From contig CM049316.1 in the NCBI GenBank assembly GCA_026874595.1, forward strand, positions 77,154,676 through 77,218,675: DNA of 64,000 bases, in the 5' to 3' direction. Of this stretch, positions 60,987-64,000 are shown piece by piece (positions within the stretch are counted from its first letter, which is position 1; each line of letters opens with the position of its first letter). This DNA comes from Sipunculus nudus. Its lineage: Eukaryota; Annelida; Sipuncula; Golfingiida; Sipunculidae. The notes under the pieces are model-generated. The model was not told the DNA's origin. It saw only the letters and a list, made by a program, of their open reading frames with translations, and did not search any database. A program made the position numbers and the translations under genes.

Positions 60987-61774
60987 CGGGTCGTCATATA
61001 GCGATATCGCGATAGGCCGACGGGGAGAGCATAAGAGAGGATGCGCCCCTATGATGGTGTAGAAATATTTAGGATGTTTAAGCTGTAACAGTGCAGCCTT
61101 GTACAGTTTTTTCTTTATTTATCATGTGTTCGGCCTGAGCGTGTATTGTTCTATTTTAGAAGATTTTGGACGGAAAATAGGGTTTATCCATCCCTGGACT
61201 GTTAACTTTATTTACTTATATAATTATTGTGAAATATGCATGTATTGTGAATTAAGATTTATCATGATATCAGGAAAAATATTATTGAAACGTTCTTGTT
61301 TTAGTTAAAAGTCTCCTACAAATAAGAAGATTTAGCAAAACATTACAGTCTAAATTATTCCATTATATTGGCACAAACATCTGTCTTTCAACGACAGGCA
61401 TGCGGTTTTTTTTTTTACTCATTATTGAGTTGGTAATTTAGTAATACAACTCACTTTGTGGACCAGAGGTGTGAGATCAGAGACAACAAAACAAGATGTC
61501 TTTCACCAGCTGTTTGTCATAAGATGCCTGTCTCAATAAAATGTGGAATCCAAACTTTACTCATACATAAATGTAACTATTTTTATTTCCTGTTTAACTA
61601 AAATGGTATGCACTACACTGCGCAGGCTTATTTATGACACGCACTGAATCGTAACGTTTGTATGTTGTTTCACAAATACCACTAAGATGCACGAATACAG
61701 CATAAAATGTGAGACTTTTTCGTTTGTCTTAATATTGGTTGTGACAATCACTTTGAAAGATGTATGTAAGATTG

Positions 61775-63440
61775 CGCCAATTAAGGGAGAAGTAATTAAA
61801 TTCAGGAGCGAATCGATATATTATGAAGGTAATATACGGAAAGAAGGAACTTGATTCGAACCCAGATCCAAATTTAATTTCTAAATTTAAATTTTACTGC
61901 TCTGTCCCATAATTATGTTTTTTTTTCCACTTTTGGTCATGGCCTATCCTTCCACAAGAAACTCACCATAGTAACGCCAAGAAAAATTGGAATTCGGGCT
62001 GCTAAAAAGCATGGTATATCTGTATGATTCTCAGAATATTAGTCACCCTAACTGGATCTTGAGCAAGATCTTTCGAGTTCTCAAGCTTTTGGTACCCTAT
62101 TCAGTCTTTCAAATGACATTTTCTCACTCATATGACACTTTCTTTTAAATTGCCTGGGGATAACACGATGCTTTTCAGATTATAACATCACATAAAAAAT
62201 TATGTTCTCCACCATAACTGATAAGCTTATCAAAATTTATGACATAACAGATTATTACGCAACATTACACGACATTTCGTCAAAATATGCAGTCGTATTT
62301 CATGACACATTATACTAGATTTTCATATGATGTTATGACATTAAGTGATCAGCTTAACACATCTCATTTTACGACATGTACACATCATACATGCAGTTTT
62401 TTCTACTGACTGAGAACGGTAACAGAAAATTGACATTTCAGTTTTCACCGTATTTAGTACCTGCATGTTTGACCATTTTTAGTTCTTTTTCCTCTTATTT
62501 GGTCACTGATTAAAAATATTTTTAATGTGAATCATTCCCACATATATCCATGTTATCATGTCAATTTTTAATGAGAATCGACCGTATCATTTTTTTCATA
62601 AATATGAAACAGAAATTTGTTAAATAGACTGAATTGAGTCTTTCTAAATAACAGGAAAAAAAATCAATAGCATTTCTCAGCAAAAGCTCGTTGCATTTCC
62701 AAAATATTCAGCACATATGTTTTTTAGTATTTTTTCGGGGGGAGGGGGCAAAATGGGTGACTGCTGACCTTTTGTGCCATCTCCATATTTTTATAATTTT
62801 AAAATCATTGTCTGCAAATACTGCCATCACAATAAATACTTCTATGGGAAGAATTCACCCGTATGCAAAAAAATGTTGGGCACGGCGATCTTTGTCAGTT
62901 CGTCTGGACATTCGTGTGAAGGTTAAATCTCGTCGCACTACGGCTCATCAGCCTTCTCCCTAGGAGAACAGGGTCTGTCGGTGAACGCAAGGCCGCTGTC
63001 ACCACTGTCACGCTGTCTCTCATAATGCAGGTTTATATGGTGTGGAGTGCAGATTTGCATAACATGTGGGAAAATTATTATATCCAGATTAGTAAATTTT
63101 TTGATTACGAAGCGTCTGTTAATTTCTGCTGGCACATAAAAATTCATACAGCCTTACCCTATTGTAACCTACTATTATTTCTTGTATCAAAATATAGGTG
63201 TTTTTTATTTTCTGTCAATTCAGAAAAGTGAGAGAGAATTTTCTTTATAAATTTGGTACATGTTTGTCAAAGAACCCCTTTTTATTTCATTTAACTACAA
63301 ATTTATGTTGTTTTTAATAGAAATTTGTAGTATTTTGTCATGCTGAATTAGCGCCCCCCTTCATATACTAGCCGTTTCGCTTTAAAAATTCTTGCGGGAA
63401 ACCCTGATATATATACATGTATATATATATATATATATAT
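61775..63440. other. No gene seen
   Basis: AT-rich sequence beyond the duplication. Frames at 62691-62963, 62938-63147 and 63025-63231 have no recognisable domain. A 'gggttcgaatc' B-box-like string on the minus strand near 61860 lacks the rest of a tRNA. Confidence 0.55.
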
Positions 63441-63456
63441 TTAGTTCTATATATAT

Positions 63457-63533
63457 AACTGGAAGACGAATACACAGAAAAGTCTTTTCACTGCCGATGG
63501 GAACCTACTTTTCTGTGCATTCATCGTCCAGTT
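63457..63533. repeat. Imperfect 77-bp hairpin
   Basis: 'aactggaagacgaatacaca' plus 'gaaaag' pairs with 'cttttctgtgcattcatcgt' plus 'ccagtt' around a 25-bp loop, with about 3 mismatches in 26 bp. It sits beside TA microsatellite sequence. A tiny MITE or a small structured RNA are possible; nothing distinguishes them here. Confidence 0.6.
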
Positions 63534-63554
63534 CTACATACAATGAACCAGCAT

Positions 63555-63558
<4 letters not shown>

Positions 63559-63638
<80 letters not shown>
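63559..63638. repeat. (CT)14-(TA)26 compound microsatellite
   Basis: A pure CT run changes directly into a pure TA run. Confidence 0.95.
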
Positions 63639-63641
<3 letters not shown>

Positions 63642-63770
63642 TTAAAATGTTTCCAGCTTTCTAAGGGAGTTGTCCCCTCACCTTTTCAAACCATTCAACG
63701 CCCATGTCTGTCATACAGTTTACAAATTACAAATTATTCACGCGTGTGATATTTCCTCTCTCTCCAACAG

Positions 63771-63904
63771 ACGCAAGGTGCCGCTACAACTGTAAATCGC
63801 CTCTTATGAGACAAAATTTTGTGCAAGATAACTTTAAAATGAATTCTCGTTTTGGATCATGGAATCCCCTCAGTCAGGTCACCCAAACTCAATACAGCGT
63901 GTAG
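63771..63904 (+). CDS. Candidate terminal exon, unknown protein
   Basis: A strong acceptor with a pyrimidine tract ('atttcctctctctccaacag') precedes a phase-1 open stretch of 43 codons to TAG, reading D-A-R-C-R-Y-N-C-K-S-P and later 'FGSWNPLSQVTQTQYSV'. Composition is polar, with two cysteines and no recognised domain. It could be a further 3' exon of the lectin locus or belong to a gene extending from outside. No polyadenylation signal lies in the 96 bases left in the window. Confidence 0.3.
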
Positions 63905-64000
63905 CTTTTTCTTCGCAATATCCCAAAATATTTCCCTTTACATTTGTTTATTAAGTGCTTGCTAAACCAATGATCGGAATTCTAATATTTTCGGATGTAT

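Larger units (their letters stand above)
42835..61773 (+). repeat. Segmental tandem duplication, copy B
   Basis: Paralogue of 23110-38287. Colinear until 44240, interrupted by an 11.7-kb composite insertion, and colinear again from about 55905 to 61773. About 85 bp of copy A sequence (25165-25250) are missing at the insertion point. It contains CTLD exons 4B and 5B but no upstream exons. It is older than the MITE and the 15-bp array in copy A, which it lacks. Confidence 0.8.

Noticed and set aside
61840-61900. Minus-strand 'gggttcgaatc' B-box-like string
   Set aside because: No cloverleaf can be drawn with the neighbouring bases.
1-64000. CRISPR arrays, bacterial operons or a prophage
   Set aside because: Tandem arrays here lack the repeat-spacer pattern, and introns, TATA boxes and LINEs show animal nuclear DNA.

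Overview
This 64 kb window looks like nuclear DNA of a repeat-rich marine invertebrate, most likely a bivalve mollusc. The reasons are AT-rich sequence, short phase-1 coding exons with GT/AG borders separated by multi-kilobase introns, a secreted PAN-like plus C-type lectin architecture, and many satellites, foldback elements, LINE fragments and solo LTRs. The species is inferred, not shown. I see no bacterial-style genes, operons, CRISPR arrays or intact viral genes.

The one gene I can support is on the + strand. Five exons (3802-3841, 17540-17797, 18195-18287, 26382-26597, 33715-33929) join in phase 1 throughout and add up to exactly 822 nt, or 273 aa plus stop. The product would be a secreted protein with a short signal peptide, a Cys-rich PAN/apple-like domain, a Thr/Ser/Pro linker and a long-form C-type lectin-like domain (CTLD) with all six framework cysteines but no EPN/QPD sugar motif. 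A TATA box and initiator lie 140-180 nt upstream of the ATG, and an AATAAA lies about 240 nt after the stop.

The half of the locus that encodes the CTLD is tandemly duplicated: copy A is about 23.1-38.3 kb, copy B about 42.8-61.8 kb. Copy B carries a second CTLD exon pair (56697-56907 and 60150-60414) but no signal or PAN exons. It has an extra A in an A7 run and a shifted 3' acceptor, so it is either a decaying pseudo-cassette or a restructured alternative 3' cassette. Two further phase-1 terminal-exon candidates lie at 27009-27142 and 63771-63904.

The rest is mostly repetitive. 0-3.6 kb: intergenic, with mobile repeats. 4.6-5.2 kb: solo LTR. 5.45-12.25 kb: 38-bp minisatellite with a 19-mer higher-order repeat. 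12.25-12.77 kb: 68-bp array. 13.3-16.8 kb: decayed modular repeat carrying nuclear-receptor-like and CTCF-like motifs. 18.9-20.3 kb: possible piggyBac-like remnant. 27.7-30.9 kb: long inverted repeat inside a CTLD intron. 36.05-36.35 kb: palindromic MITE and hairpin. 36.5-37.6 kb: 15-bp satellite open in several frames. 42.0-42.8 kb: 74-bp array. 44.24-55.9 kb: a composite insertion in copy B holding a foldback element, two oppositely oriented arrays of one 190-230 bp satellite, a TIR element and a dead LINE that is itself split by a MITE. 58.3 kb: antisense LINE scrap. 59.1-59.7 kb: second solo LTR, opposite orientation. 63.4-63.6 kb: hairpin and microsatellites.
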